The notes under the pieces are model-generated. The model made no database searches. It was not told where the DNA came from and was given only the letters and a program-made list of their open reading frames with translations. The translations under genes were made by a program, and so were the position numbers. Positions 1 through 7,148 of a stretch of 64,000 nucleotides of DNA are shown here, piece after piece. The DNA is from a virus, in the IMG/VR virus record IMGVR_UViG_3300035193_000030, positions 1 to 64,000 of that record; one strand, 5' to 3'. Every line of letters starts with the position of its first letter. Position 1 is the first letter of the stretch.

Positions 1-120
1 AGACCAAGACCCAGACCTAGACCCAGACCTAGACCAAGACCAAGACCCAGACCTAGACCAAGACCTAGACCAAGACCAAGACCTAGACCAAGACCAAGAC
101 CTAGACCTAGACCCAGACTT
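1..120. repeat. AGACCN hexamer array 1 (cut by window start)
   Basis: Nineteen consecutive AGACCN units are present, N being A, C or T but never G, followed by a degenerate AGACTT unit at 115-120. The five constant bases do not vary; only the sixth base does. The array stops at the same 38-base tail (AGTCCCTTCGTATAAAATTG and following bases) that ends the second array at 1078-1239. On the minus strand the unit reads TCTNGG, so paired G tracts recur every six bases. The true left end lies outside the window. Confidence 0.97.
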
Positions 121-147
121 AGTCCCTTCGTATAAAATTGTGATCAT
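1..147 (-). CDS. Partial Ser-X dipeptide-repeat ORF, copy 1
   Basis: Just after the primase stop (6 nt gap), an ATG at 147 opens a minus-strand frame beginning MITILYEGTKS and then running as Ser-Arg/Trp/Gly dipeptides through the hexamer array and out of the window. The same 11-residue head starts the second copy at 1266, and the head DNA is identical in both. A perfect hexamer array is open in every frame, so openness is not evidence of translation. The support is the conserved start, the coupling to the preceding gene and the limitation of variation to NGG codons (Arg, Gly, Trp). It could equally be a DNA or RNA element. Confidence 0.3.
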   Translation of the reverse strand, partial: MITILYEGTKSGSRSRSWSWSRSWSWSRSWSRSGSWSWSRSGSRSGSWS

Positions 148-153
148 TTTTTC

Positions 154-1053
154 TTATTTTAATTGTTTTATTAAATAATTAGCTTCATTTTGAGACATTG
201 ATGCAGGGTCATTTTTAATGGAAATTCTTAAACTGTCAATTCCTCTGAAACGTAATTCACTTATTAATTTATTTGCTTGTTCAATAGCTTGTGGATCATC
301 ATCAAATAGAACAAAAACCCTCTTAAATGTTTTTGCAATAAGTCTTAATTGCTGAGGGGTGTACTTAATACCGAATGTTGCAAATGAATCAAATCCCAAT
401 CTCCATACATCCGTAATTCCTTCTACACATATACCTACGTCTTTCCATTTTTCTTGCCGTCCGTAAACAATATGTTTATGTTTAATTATTTCCCTTGTTT
501 CAGGGCATGCTTTATAACGGGTATTACTTTTATTAGTAATATCCCTTCCTTGGAAAGAAACCTGTCTACCCTCCCAAAATATAGGTGCAATTATTCGGAA
601 TTTATAGTCTATTTTATCTAAGAAACTAATAACACCTGTTCCTACAAGATTCCATTCTTTTTCTAATTTGTCAGGATCAAAGTTTCTTTTTATTAAATAA
701 TTTTTGTGTTGTACAGTTAAAGGGGTTACATTACTAGGAAATTTATGAGATTTTATACGTATCTTTGTTTCTATTGAATTATTTTTATACGGTAAGTATA
801 TTTCATAACTTTTTAATAATTTAAAAATCTCCTTTAATTCTATATGCAATAATTTTGAGATTGTTTCACTGATTGGATGAAACCCACATCTCCAACAAAC
901 AAATAAATTATTTTTTATATTATATCCTAAATGGTATCCTGAATGACCTGAACAGAAAGGACATTCACAATTTACCCATCCTGGGCGGCAATGCTTATGC
1001 CCTTCTGTTTTGTATTGGATATTGTAATCAGTATAAATTCTAATAATATCCAT
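154..1053 (-). CDS. DNA primase with zinc ribbon and Toprim domain
   Basis: This 299-residue protein has the layout of a short DnaG-type primase. The N-terminus carries a CHC2-like zinc ribbon with CPFC at residues 31-34 and CWRC at 53-56. The C-terminal third is a Toprim fold with the invariant glutamate at E211 (ICVEGITD) and the acidic triplet at D251-D253 (VLFDDDP). It would make RNA primers for lagging-strand synthesis together with the DnaB-like helicase encoded at 60003-61541. It is shorter than cellular DnaG and has no helicase domain. The gene is bracketed by the two hexamer arrays, which may be origin-associated. The family call is firm; primer specificity is unknown. Confidence 0.88.
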   Translation of the reverse strand: MDIIRIYTDYNIQYKTEGHKHCRPGWVNCECPFCSGHSGYHLGYNIKNNLFVCWRCGFHPISETISKLLHIELKEIFKLLKSYEIYLPYKNNSIETKIRIKSHKFPSNVTPLTVQHKNYLIKRNFDPDKLEKEWNLVGTGVISFLDKIDYKFRIIAPIFWEGRQVSFQGRDITNKSNTRYKACPETREIIKHKHIVYGRQEKWKDVGICVEGITDVWRLGFDSFATFGIKYTPQQLRLIAKTFKRVFVLFDDDPQAIEQANKLISELRFRGIDSLRISIKNDPASMSQNEANYLIKQLK

Positions 1054-1065
1054 TTTTATATGTTT

Positions 1066-1266
1066 TTAGGAATATATAGACCCAGACCTAGACCTAGACC
1101 CAGACCAAGACCAAGACCTAGACCAAGACCTAAACCCAGACCCAGACCAAGACCCAGACCAAGACCCAGACCAAGACCAAGACCTAGACCAAGACCTAGA
1201 CCAAGACCAAGACCAAGACCTAGACCTAGACCCAGACTTAGTCCCTTCGTATAAAATTGTGATCAT
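1066..1266 (-). CDS. Ser-X dipeptide-repeat ORF, copy 2
   Basis: The start ATG at 1266 overlaps the TGA of the upstream 113-residue gene (ATGA at 1263-1266), the usual arrangement of coupled phage genes. The 66-residue product would be MITILYEGTKS followed by about 26 Ser-Arg/Trp/Gly dipeptides and the tail GSIYS. It shares its head with the copy at 147. No family is recognised; such low-complexity SR/SW repeats would be disordered. The frame is open simply because the hexamer has no stop, so translation is unproven. It lies directly upstream of the primase gene, where the array could instead act as a DNA or mRNA element. Confidence 0.35.
   Translation of the reverse strand: MITILYEGTKSGSRSRSWSWSWSRSWSRSWSWSGSWSGSWSGSGFRSWSRSWSWSGSRSRSGSIYS
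1078..1239. repeat. AGACCN hexamer array 2
   Basis: Twenty-six units of AGACCN run from 1078 to 1233 with a terminal AGACTT at 1234-1239. N is A, C or T only, and a single unit (AAACCC, the tenth) breaks the constant core. The last units and the following tail to about 1270 match those of array 1, so array and tail were duplicated together around the primase gene. There are no spacers, so this is not a CRISPR. Candidate roles are replication iterons, a G-rich secondary-structure element on the minus strand, or a coding repeat. Confidence 0.97.
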
Positions 1267-1604
1267 TTTTGTTTCTGATCTAAAGAATGCAACCAAGGCC
1301 CAAAATCGGTACAAGAAGGCAATATAACAAACCAATTTCCTAAAGGTTCAACTTCTTCTAACGTTCCTTCTTTTATTGCCTGAGTAAATCTTCCTGAATC
1401 AGCTACCCAACTTGCTTTTTCCAATTGTAAAACACCATACGGAAGAACTTTTACTACCTTCCCTATAACATGGTAGGTGACTGTGCGAAAAAAGAAAGAT
1501 TTTCCTACAAAATCCTGTAAAGAATTAATTTCTATTTGTTCTTCCTCTTTTAATTGTTCACGTATTTTTTCATACGTTTCTTCACTAACTTGAATTGTTT
1601 TCAT
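1263..1604 (-). CDS. Hypothetical protein, 113 aa
   Basis: No family is recognised. The protein is acidic at its N-terminus (MKTIQVSEETYEKIREQLKE), with a start like those of antitoxin or ribbon-helix-helix proteins, and ends in a hydrophobic and aromatic segment (LGNWFVILPSCTDFGPWLHS). The central part resembles small beta-barrel accessory proteins. The start ATG is preceded by the leader type used throughout this strand (AATTTTTAATATTATG). Its stop overlaps the start of the Ser-X repeat ORF. Codon use matches its neighbours, so it is very probably a real early gene of unknown role. Confidence 0.75.
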   Translation of the reverse strand: MKTIQVSEETYEKIREQLKEEEQIEINSLQDFVGKSFFFRTVTYHVIGKVVKVLPYGVLQLEKASWVADSGRFTQAIKEGTLEEVEPLGNWFVILPSCTDFGPWLHSLDQKQK

Positions 1605-1628
1605 AATATTAAAAATTAGGTTAAAAAA

Positions 1629-2072
1629 TCAATTTATTAAATTTAATTCATTAATGGGAGGAAACCTATGCTCCAAGATAGGATCATCAATATGTCTCCC
1701 TAGATTAAAAACTGTTTTGCAATCCTTATCTTTTATGATAAGCAAAACATAACGGCCTTTCCCTTTTTTCACAGAAATATACTTTATATCGATCAAAAGA
1801 TTATTTTTAACAACTTTTTTGTATAATTCTGTGATTAATTTTTCTGGTAATAATTGTACAAATCTTTTCAAAACGTATTTGTCAATTTTTGTTTGAAAAA
1901 AATCAACAATAGATTTACCTATTCTGTTAATAAATTGGGAAGATTTATTTTTTTGAACAGCGGTAATAATTATTTTATTTTCAAACATTTTCGACTTTAT
2001 TATGTCCTTCATCTTTTCCAAAGGAATAATTGTCTGTTTTCTAAATTTGTTACGAATTTCTTTTGTTTTCAT
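1629..2072 (-). CDS. Hypothetical basic protein, 147 aa
   Basis: This is a lysine-rich protein with no recognised domain. A central helical and basic stretch (residues about 20-80) is followed by a short predicted beta region (GKGRYVLLIIKDKD). It lies between the topo VI-A-like gene and the 113-residue gene in the same direction, with short AT-rich spacers and a leader of AAAATTATG type. Its basic charge and position are compatible with nucleic-acid binding, but that is inference only. Confidence 0.7.
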   Translation of the reverse strand: MKTKEIRNKFRKQTIIPLEKMKDIIKSKMFENKIIITAVQKNKSSQFINRIGKSIVDFFQTKIDKYVLKRFVQLLPEKLITELYKKVVKNNLLIDIKYISVKKGKGRYVLLIIKDKDCKTVFNLGRHIDDPILEHRFPPINELNLIN

Positions 2073-2103
2073 AATTTTAATTTTTAGTAAAAATCATATA
2101 TTA

Positions 2104-2952
2104 TTAATAAAAAAAAGATTTAAGTTCAGCAATACCCTTTTTTTCTTCCTCAATCATTTCGTTATAAAGATTAATATCAATAATATGTTCAACTGCATTT
2201 TCAGCCAGTCTTATTAATTCCTTTGGGGGAAGCGCATCAAGTTCCCAACTTGTTTTTCCATATTTTTCAATATACCATTTTGCCCGTGGGTCAGTTATTT
2301 TTGCAGGGTTTGGTGGGGGGTTAAATTCTCTAATTTGCTCCATTGTTAATGCAATAGGTTGCACATTTACATCAATCCCAAATTCATTTAATCTTTCTCT
2401 TACATCCCTAATCATGTCCATTCCGCTTGGATCGTGATCACCAAAATAAAGGATAACATCACCACTATTTAATCTATTGTAAGCATCGTACATCGCAGAA
2501 ACGGAGCTATAACCACGATTAACCATTAATCTAATATGAAATTTTTCAGAAACACGATATAGAACATTAGAAAGGGCATCCTTTTCAACCCATATTTCTA
2601 TTTTCCTATCTTGCCCTTTCATTCTATCAATTCGATATTGTTGTATTGTATCTTTAATAGCTTCTTTTACATCTTTTACCCAATAAGGTAGCTTTGGTAC
2701 TCTTACTCTATCTTCAATTGATGCCCAATCAACAATCCCAGCCATTCTGCCATTTTTGAGAATGTTAGATATTTTGCCGTATTCTTTATCATTATTTGGG
2801 ATAATATCACGGGAAACAAGCTGATAATATAGCTGTCTTAATGTCAATGTGTACCCGTCATTTACATACTCTTCAAGAATCTCATTAATTCTATTGAGCA
2901 TTTCTACGTTTGATTTCGATAATTTTAATTTATCAATAAATTTTTGTTTCAT
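2104..2952 (-). CDS. Topoisomerase VI subunit A / Spo11-like protein (topo mini-A type)
   Basis: The 282-residue protein has the two-domain order of topo VI-A/Spo11. An N-terminal helical domain contains LRQLYYQLV with adjacent Tyr42 and Tyr43 at the place of the catalytic tyrosine. A Toprim domain follows with E123 (IWVEKDAL) and the D172-H-D174 motif (YFGDHDPSGMD). Family members cut duplex DNA through a 5'-phosphotyrosine link. No B subunit (GHKL ATPase) is in the window. It therefore fits the short stand-alone A-subunit homologues known from mobile elements, called topo mini-A. It lies among the primase and SNF2 genes, suggesting a replication or recombination role. Activity is unproven. 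Confidence 0.8.
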   Translation of the reverse strand: MKQKFIDKLKLSKSNVEMLNRINEILEEYVNDGYTLTLRQLYYQLVSRDIIPNNDKEYGKISNILKNGRMAGIVDWASIEDRVRVPKLPYWVKDVKEAIKDTIQQYRIDRMKGQDRKIEIWVEKDALSNVLYRVSEKFHIRLMVNRGYSSVSAMYDAYNRLNSGDVILYFGDHDPSGMDMIRDVRERLNEFGIDVNVQPIALTMEQIREFNPPPNPAKITDPRAKWYIEKYGKTSWELDALPPKELIRLAENAVEHIIDINLYNEMIEEEKKGIAELKSFFY

Positions 2953-2956
2953 AATT

Positions 2957-3133
2957 TTAATTTTTAAATTTACGTAATAAATCTTTAATTTTAAGTAATC
3001 CTTTTTTATTTAAATTTATCCCAAATATTTCTGGGCATGGCAGTCCTGCTTCAAATCCTTTTATGTTTCCTAACCGTTTAAAAGCATGAAGTCGCCTTTT
3101 TATTTCATATTCATTTTTACAAGGTGTGCTCAT
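2957..3133 (-). CDS. Small basic hypothetical protein, 58 aa
   Basis: An ATG at 3133, three bases beyond the SNF2 gene stop, opens a 58-codon frame beginning MSTPCKNEYEIKRRLHAFKR and ending in a lysine-rich tail. It fills the otherwise empty gap between the SNF2 helicase and the topo VI-A-like gene, and its leader and codon use match its neighbours. No family is recognised. The helical, basic composition would suit a DNA-associated accessory protein, but there is no direct evidence. Confidence 0.6.
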   Translation of the reverse strand: MSTPCKNEYEIKRRLHAFKRLGNIKGFEAGLPCPEIFGINLNKKGLLKIKDLLRKFKN

Positions 3134-3136
3134 ATT

Positions 3137-4765
3137 CTAATTTTTATATTGATTAATAAGTTCCATTATTAAAGATGAAGAATTTGTTTGTACCCCATCT
3201 AATACTAAGTCTAATATTTTTCTTTTTGAGTCCAATAATGAAGCAATTTTTTCTTCAATAGTTCCCATCGCCAGTAATTGGTATACAGTAACATTATCTT
3301 TTTGTCCAATTCGGTGACATCTGTCTTCTGCCTGTATTAATTCACCAGGGGTCCAGGGTAATTCAATAAATGCAACTTTATTTGCTGCGGTTAATGTTAT
3401 CCCTACACCTGCGGCACGAATATTTCCAACAAATAATTTTACATTTGGATTTCGTTGGAAACGATCTACCATTGCTTGTCTTTGTATCCCTATTATCGTT
3501 CCGTCAACCTTAGCAACTCTACCATAAAAATGTTTACAAAGGTTGTCAATAACAAATTTATGATTGGCAAACACTACTAATTTATTATCCTCTAAAATAT
3601 TTTCAATCCAATTTATTATCATTTTTAATTTACCCTTAATAGCTACCTGTTTTAAGCCTTCTATTTCGGTTAATATTTCTGCATTTGCCGCCCTTTGTGC
3701 GGTATCATTCCCTTTATATTGTTCTAGGTACTCTAAAAAATTATTTTCTGCTTGCTCATATTCCTTTCTATTATCCAATAAAATCGGGACAAAAGAATAT
3801 ATTTTCTCAGGTAATTCCTGCAATACATCTTTTTTTAACCTCCTTAGCATTATATTTTCAGAAAGAATTTTATAGAGTTCTTGTGTATTTGAAGCCCCAG
3901 ACATATCCCACCCAAATCCATTATGATAAGCATTACAAAATCTGTGAGCATATTGCATATAATTTGGGAATAATTTTTTATCTAGTATAGAAATGATATT
4001 GTAAAATTCTACGGGACAATTTAATATTGGTGTTCCTGATAATGCAATAATATGAGGAATTGTTTTACTAATTCTTTTAACCGTTTTTGTCCGCTTTGCA
4101 GAATTATTCTTTATATATTGGCATTCATCAATAATTAAGGCTTTTGGGTTTATCCGCAATAATTCATCTTTCCAATTATTTAAAATATCATAATTAATTA
4201 TTATGAAGTCAGATTGGGAACCCAATCTATACGGGTTTCCCCCTTCTAAGACATTTATGTTTCTGTAATCAATCCATTTAATAATTTCATTCCTCCAATT
4301 ATACTTTAATGAGGCTGGGCAGACAATTATTACAGGGCGTATTTCTTTATGTAATTGAAACCAACCTAATGATTGAACCGTCTTTCCCAACCCCATTTCA
4401 TCCCCAATTAAGCATCTCCCGTTTTTAATATCAATAAAATGAACCCCTTTTTTCTGATATGAAAATAATTGATTTTTCATTCCTGGAATATCTACTTCTG
4501 AAAGTTCTATTAATTTTTGTTTTGTTAATTTCCCTTTCTGAATCCGTTCATAGATAATCTGTAATTTTACATCAAATGAAAATTTATAATCATATAATTT
4601 CTCTATTGCTTCAATTGATAAAGGACAATGCCAAATCTTTTTTTCAACATTCCATTTTCTTCCAGGTAATGTCCGTACAAAATCTAAGGTATTTCTATTA
4701 AACGGGAATTTTATAATAATTATTCTTTCCCCTGATTTATAACGAGCAATTGAAGCAGATTTCAT
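3137..4765 (-). CDS. SNF2-family helicase with N-terminal HARP-like domain
   Basis: This 542-residue protein is a DNA translocase of the SNF2 superfamily. The first 60 residues (KWNVEKKIWHCPLS) resemble the HARP domain of SMARCAL1-like annealing helicases. Helicase motifs are clear: Walker A GDEMGLGKT at 121-129, DECQ at 213-216, SGTP at about 243-246, and a C-terminal lobe ending in the SNF2 signature HRIGQKDNV. Phage proteins of this type are thought to remodel stalled or branched DNA during replication and recombination. It overlaps the downstream-strand neighbour at 4762 by 4 nt, so the two are probably cotranslated. Confidence 0.92.
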   Translation of the reverse strand: MKSASIARYKSGERIIIIKFPFNRNTLDFVRTLPGRKWNVEKKIWHCPLSIEAIEKLYDYKFSFDVKLQIIYERIQKGKLTKQKLIELSEVDIPGMKNQLFSYQKKGVHFIDIKNGRCLIGDEMGLGKTVQSLGWFQLHKEIRPVIIVCPASLKYNWRNEIIKWIDYRNINVLEGGNPYRLGSQSDFIIINYDILNNWKDELLRINPKALIIDECQYIKNNSAKRTKTVKRISKTIPHIIALSGTPILNCPVEFYNIISILDKKLFPNYMQYAHRFCNAYHNGFGWDMSGASNTQELYKILSENIMLRRLKKDVLQELPEKIYSFVPILLDNRKEYEQAENNFLEYLEQYKGNDTAQRAANAEILTEIEGLKQVAIKGKLKMIINWIENILEDNKLVVFANHKFVIDNLCKHFYGRVAKVDGTIIGIQRQAMVDRFQRNPNVKLFVGNIRAAGVGITLTAANKVAFIELPWTPGELIQAEDRCHRIGQKDNVTVYQLLAMGTIEEKIASLLDSKRKILDLVLDGVQTNSSSLIMELINQYKN

Positions 4766-5136
4766 TTTTTTAAGCGAATTACTGTAATGTTTTCTTTCTT
4801 TTCTTTTCTCCTACGAATAACCTGCGGAAAATTATTTACATGGGTAGATGCTAGTTTTGAAAATTGATCTTTATACCTTGCTTTTTTTCTAAATAAGACT
4901 GAGAAAAATTCTTTATTTTCACTTTTTAAGAATGGGCGACCTTTTATGTTATTAGTACGTAAGAATAAATCTTTTACTGTTTCTTCTTTTACCGGGACAA
5001 CCCAATCTTTATCTTTCGTATGTGTCTCATAGAAAATAATTTTCTTTTCCATTAAACGAGCTTCTAGTATCAAATCGGAGATACTTAGGTAATTTTCGTA
5101 CCTCATATTCGGTTTTGCTTTTGCTAAGACTATCAT
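4762..5136 (-). CDS. Hypothetical protein, 124 aa
   Basis: No family is recognised. The protein is basic, with a C-terminal run rich in Arg and Lys (RRRKEKKENITVIRLKK). Its start ATG at 5136 overlaps the stop of the 48-residue membrane ORF (ATGA), and its end overlaps the SNF2 start. It is therefore the middle of a tightly coupled cluster ending in the helicase, and may assist it. That is inferred from position alone. Confidence 0.75.
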   Translation of the reverse strand: MIVLAKAKPNMRYENYLSISDLILEARLMEKKIIFYETHTKDKDWVVPVKEETVKDLFLRTNNIKGRPFLKSENKEFFSVLFRKKARYKDQFSKLASTHVNNFPQVIRRRKEKKENITVIRLKK

Positions 5137-5279
5137 AATAATTTAATTAATTCGATTAATGATTGAAGGACTATTATTAGAAATAATAACCCTACACATG
5201 TAAAAAACAGCCAGCGTTTAAATAATTCTTTACCTGGCTGTTTTTTCATTTTTAAATCCATAGGTAAATAATCCATCAT
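5133..5279 (-). CDS. Small single-span membrane protein, 48 aa
   Basis: The frame from ATG 5279 (or the adjacent ATG 5276) encodes MMDYLPMDLKMKKQPGKELF, then a hydrophobic segment (WLFFTCVGLLFLIIVLQSLI) and a short tail. It overlaps the stop of the upstream gene by 4 nt and the start of the downstream gene by 4 nt, which supports translation of the whole cluster as one unit. A positive N-terminus followed by one transmembrane helix suggests an inner-membrane peptide. Its function is unknown. Confidence 0.65.
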   Translation of the reverse strand: MMDYLPMDLKMKKQPGKELFKRWLFFTCVGLLFLIIVLQSLIELIKLL

Positions 5280-5512
5280 TTCCTAATTATGTAAGGTAAT
5301 TCATTATCAGACTTTGAATCTGAAAAATATTCATCAATTTCTTTTTTGAGAATAGCCGAATGAACCCTTTTTTTGACAGAATTACTATGCAAACGAATAA
5401 CTTTCTTAGAATTGAATGTAAATCCATTCATGTCTAAGAATCGTTTTAACTTCTCCCCACTCATTGAAGGGGGGAGGTAGAGAGTGGTCTCACTAATTTT
5501 TATTTTTTCCAT
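5276..5512 (-). CDS. Hypothetical protein, 78 aa
   Basis: This is a small basic protein with no recognised family (KISETTLYLPPSMSGEKLKR near the N-terminus, then alternating charged and hydrophobic residues). Its start is preceded by the AAATTTAGCGATTATG leader, nearly identical to the leaders at 9924 and 10249. Its stop overlaps the start of the 48-residue membrane ORF. A strong hairpin at 5541-5565 lies just upstream, so it probably heads its own transcript segment. Confidence 0.7.
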   Translation of the reverse strand: MEKIKISETTLYLPPSMSGEKLKRFLDMNGFTFNSKKVIRLHSNSVKKRVHSAILKKEIDEYFSDSKSDNELPYIIRK

Positions 5513-5540
5513 AATCGCTAAATTTAGAAATTTTTAATAC

Positions 5541-5565
5541 GGGTACTCTACTAAATAGAGTACCC
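5541..5565 (-). terminator. Hairpin between early genes, possible terminator
   Basis: A perfect 9-bp stem GGGTACTCT / AGAGTACCC with a 7-base loop lies between the acidic 259-residue gene and the next minus-strand gene. The bases after it on the minus strand are GTATTAAAAATTT, only weakly U-rich. Termination is therefore possible but not certain; it may instead protect a 3' end. Confidence 0.5.
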
Positions 5566-5596
5566 CGCTTTGAGCTTAAATTCTATTTATACTCGC

Positions 5597-6376
5597 TCAA
5601 ACGAGTTTGTACTTCCCATTTGCAAATGTAATTACATTGAAAGCCACAAGGGCATCCAACATATATTTATTTACATTGGTAGCAGTAGGGTTACTCTTTC
5701 CCCCATTTTGTATATGAATTTCATTACTTTTATCCATTATTTCTTTAAAAGACCCCCCTTTTTTACAAACTAATTTAATGGCATTGGCGACTGAGTCTGA
5801 TCTTTTTATTGTTTTTTTGACTTCTCTTTTTACGGGTGCTTTTTTTGCAGGATATTTTTTACTTTCAGATTTTTTTACGGGTTTCACTTCTTCTTTCTCT
5901 TCTTGTTCTTCTTCCGTATCAGGGGAAAGTAAATCAAGCATTTTTTTACGAAGTTTTCCCAAATCTTTGTCTTTCAATAACCCAATACCTTTGCGAAGTG
6001 GCTTAAAAATATCACTTTCTTTTACAAGTTCTTTTAACTCAAGGATTGATTCTGCATCTTGAACCTCCTCAATTAAATCATACTCATCCTCATCCTCTTC
6101 AATAACTTCTTTGTTTAATTTTTTTGTTTTTGAAACGGGAATTTCATCTTCCTCATCATCTTCCTTTTCAATTAAAATTTCATCAAGGATGGATTGTGTT
6201 TCATCAGAAAATTCATCTTCTTCCTCAATGAAAGAAGCATATTTTTTGATAGAATCAATTAGTTCTTCCGCAGTTGCCTTTTTTGAAACCACCAAAGGTT
6301 CTTTTGTTTTTGCATCTACAAGATCAAGAACTTTAATCATCTCACTGTAAGCATTTTTTAAATCTTTTGTTTTCAT
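5597..6376 (-). CDS. Acidic two-part protein with Lys-rich linker, 259 aa
   Basis: The protein has three parts. An N-terminal helical module (residues about 1-75, with DEFSDETQSILDEILIEKE) is paralogous to the whole 77-residue protein encoded next to it at 6429-6662. A highly acidic middle and a Lys/Pro-rich linker (KKYPAKKAPVKREVKK) follow. The last 65 residues look like a winged-helix or similar DNA-binding module (GSFKEIMDKSNEIHIQNGG and following). No named family is recognised. The gene looks like a regulatory or histone-like protein, by inference from charge pattern only. Confidence 0.75.
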   Translation of the reverse strand: MKTKDLKNAYSEMIKVLDLVDAKTKEPLVVSKKATAEELIDSIKKYASFIEEEDEFSDETQSILDEILIEKEDDEEDEIPVSKTKKLNKEVIEEDEDEYDLIEEVQDAESILELKELVKESDIFKPLRKGIGLLKDKDLGKLRKKMLDLLSPDTEEEQEEKEEVKPVKKSESKKYPAKKAPVKREVKKTIKRSDSVANAIKLVCKKGGSFKEIMDKSNEIHIQNGGKSNPTATNVNKYMLDALVAFNVITFANGKYKLV

Positions 6377-6428
6377 AATATTAAAAATTTAATTGTTAAA
6401 ATAAAAAAAAGTTTATTATTTTTTTGTA

Positions 6429-6662
6429 TTATTTCTCAGAAAGCACAAGATCAATTATCTCTTGTGTTTCATCAGAAAATGTATCTCCTGGTTCTATAAG
6501 AACGGCCCATTTTTTAATGAGTGCTTTTAGGCTTTCGGAGTCACTTTGTCGGTAGGATGTCATAGGACTTTTTGTTTCCTTATCTACTAGCAGCATTGTA
6601 TATAACATTTCTAAGACTGCTAATTTTAGATCTTTTACTGTAATTTTTGTTTTTCTTTCCAT
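6429..6662 (-). CDS. Paralogue of the N-terminal module of its neighbour, 77 aa
   Basis: Aligned by eye, VKDLKLAVLEMLYTMLLVDK, the spacing to IKKWAVLIEPGDTFSDETQE and the end VLSEK match the first 75 residues of the 259-residue protein downstream (TKDLKNAYSEM..., FSDETQSILDEIL). The pair therefore arose by tandem duplication, with the C-terminal part kept or gained in only one copy. The fold is probably helical. Function is unknown; the two may interact or compete. Confidence 0.75.
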   Translation of the reverse strand: MERKTKITVKDLKLAVLEMLYTMLLVDKETKSPMTSYRQSDSESLKALIKKWAVLIEPGDTFSDETQEIIDLVLSEK

Positions 6663-6697
6663 AAATAAAAAAATTAATTATTAAATATTCCATAAAT

Positions 6698-6802
6698 TTA
6701 CATTTTAATCTTCAAATAAAAAAATTTAATTTTAGGATTAAATTCAACGTCCATAGCTTTCTTAGCTATCTGAGTTGTTAACGGGTTTGTTTTTGGATTC
6801 AT
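6698..6802 (-). CDS. Very small ORF, 34 aa
   Basis: The ATG at 6802 lies just after the stop of the 105-residue gene (2 nt gap) and encodes MNPKTNPLTTQIAKKAMDVE followed by a hydrophobic and basic tail. It fills the space between two confident genes on the same strand. No similarity is recognised, and at this length chance cannot be excluded. Confidence 0.35.
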   Translation of the reverse strand: MNPKTNPLTTQIAKKAMDVEFNPKIKFFYLKIKM

Positions 6803-6804
6803 TT

Positions 6805-7122
6805 TCAAAATGATATGTCTTTATAAGAACCAAACCCCAATAATTTAGCATCTGACCAATTATTCGTTGCCCCAAATTCAAAACCACACATTTCACTATA
6901 TTCTTTTCCTTTAAAATAAACTTTTCTTTTTCTAAAATCAGTGCCAACCTCATATTGTTTCTGTGAATAGAAAAATGCATGTGTTAATTCTTTTTTTGTA
7001 AAAATAAAATAAACCATTGCATATGTTTGCAAAAAATAGCACCTTAAAAATATTTTAAGTTTTGAATGATGGGAACTATTTAGGTAGTCCACTTTTTTAA
7101 ATTTAAAAATTTCTCTTTTCAT
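6805..7122 (-). CDS. Hypothetical protein, 105 aa
   Basis: No family is recognised. The protein has a basic N-terminus, an aromatic centre (YFLQTYAMVYFIFTKKELTH) and a C-terminal part with VYFKGKEYSEMCGFEFGATN. The start at 7122 has the usual AT-rich leader. Immediately upstream lies the tRNA-like structure at 7149-7191. If that is processed, this mRNA would have a defined short 5' end. Confidence 0.65.
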   Translation of the reverse strand: MKREIFKFKKVDYLNSSHHSKLKIFLRCYFLQTYAMVYFIFTKKELTHAFFYSQKQYEVGTDFRKRKVYFKGKEYSEMCGFEFGATNNWSDAKLLGFGSYKDISF

Positions 7123-7148
7123 AAATATAAGTATTAGTTAAACATTTG

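Noticed and set aside
1-1239. CRISPR array
   Set aside because: Units are contiguous hexamers with no spacers and no cas genes nearby.
991-1254. Plus-strand frame rich in Pro-Arg dipeptides
   Set aside because: It is the antisense reading of the hexamer array plus the primase start. The repeat lacks stops in every frame, and the frame opposes all genes around it.
6195-6215. Further hammerhead cores (CTGATGA words at about 6205, 6475, 10212, 14408, 39664, 45985)
   Set aside because: They lie in coding sequence as Asp-Glu codons and are not followed by a stem II and GAAA.
6762-6980. 72-aa minus-strand frame overlapping the 105-aa gene
   Set aside because: The 105-aa frame has the better leader and spacing; the shorter frame starts inside it in another phase.
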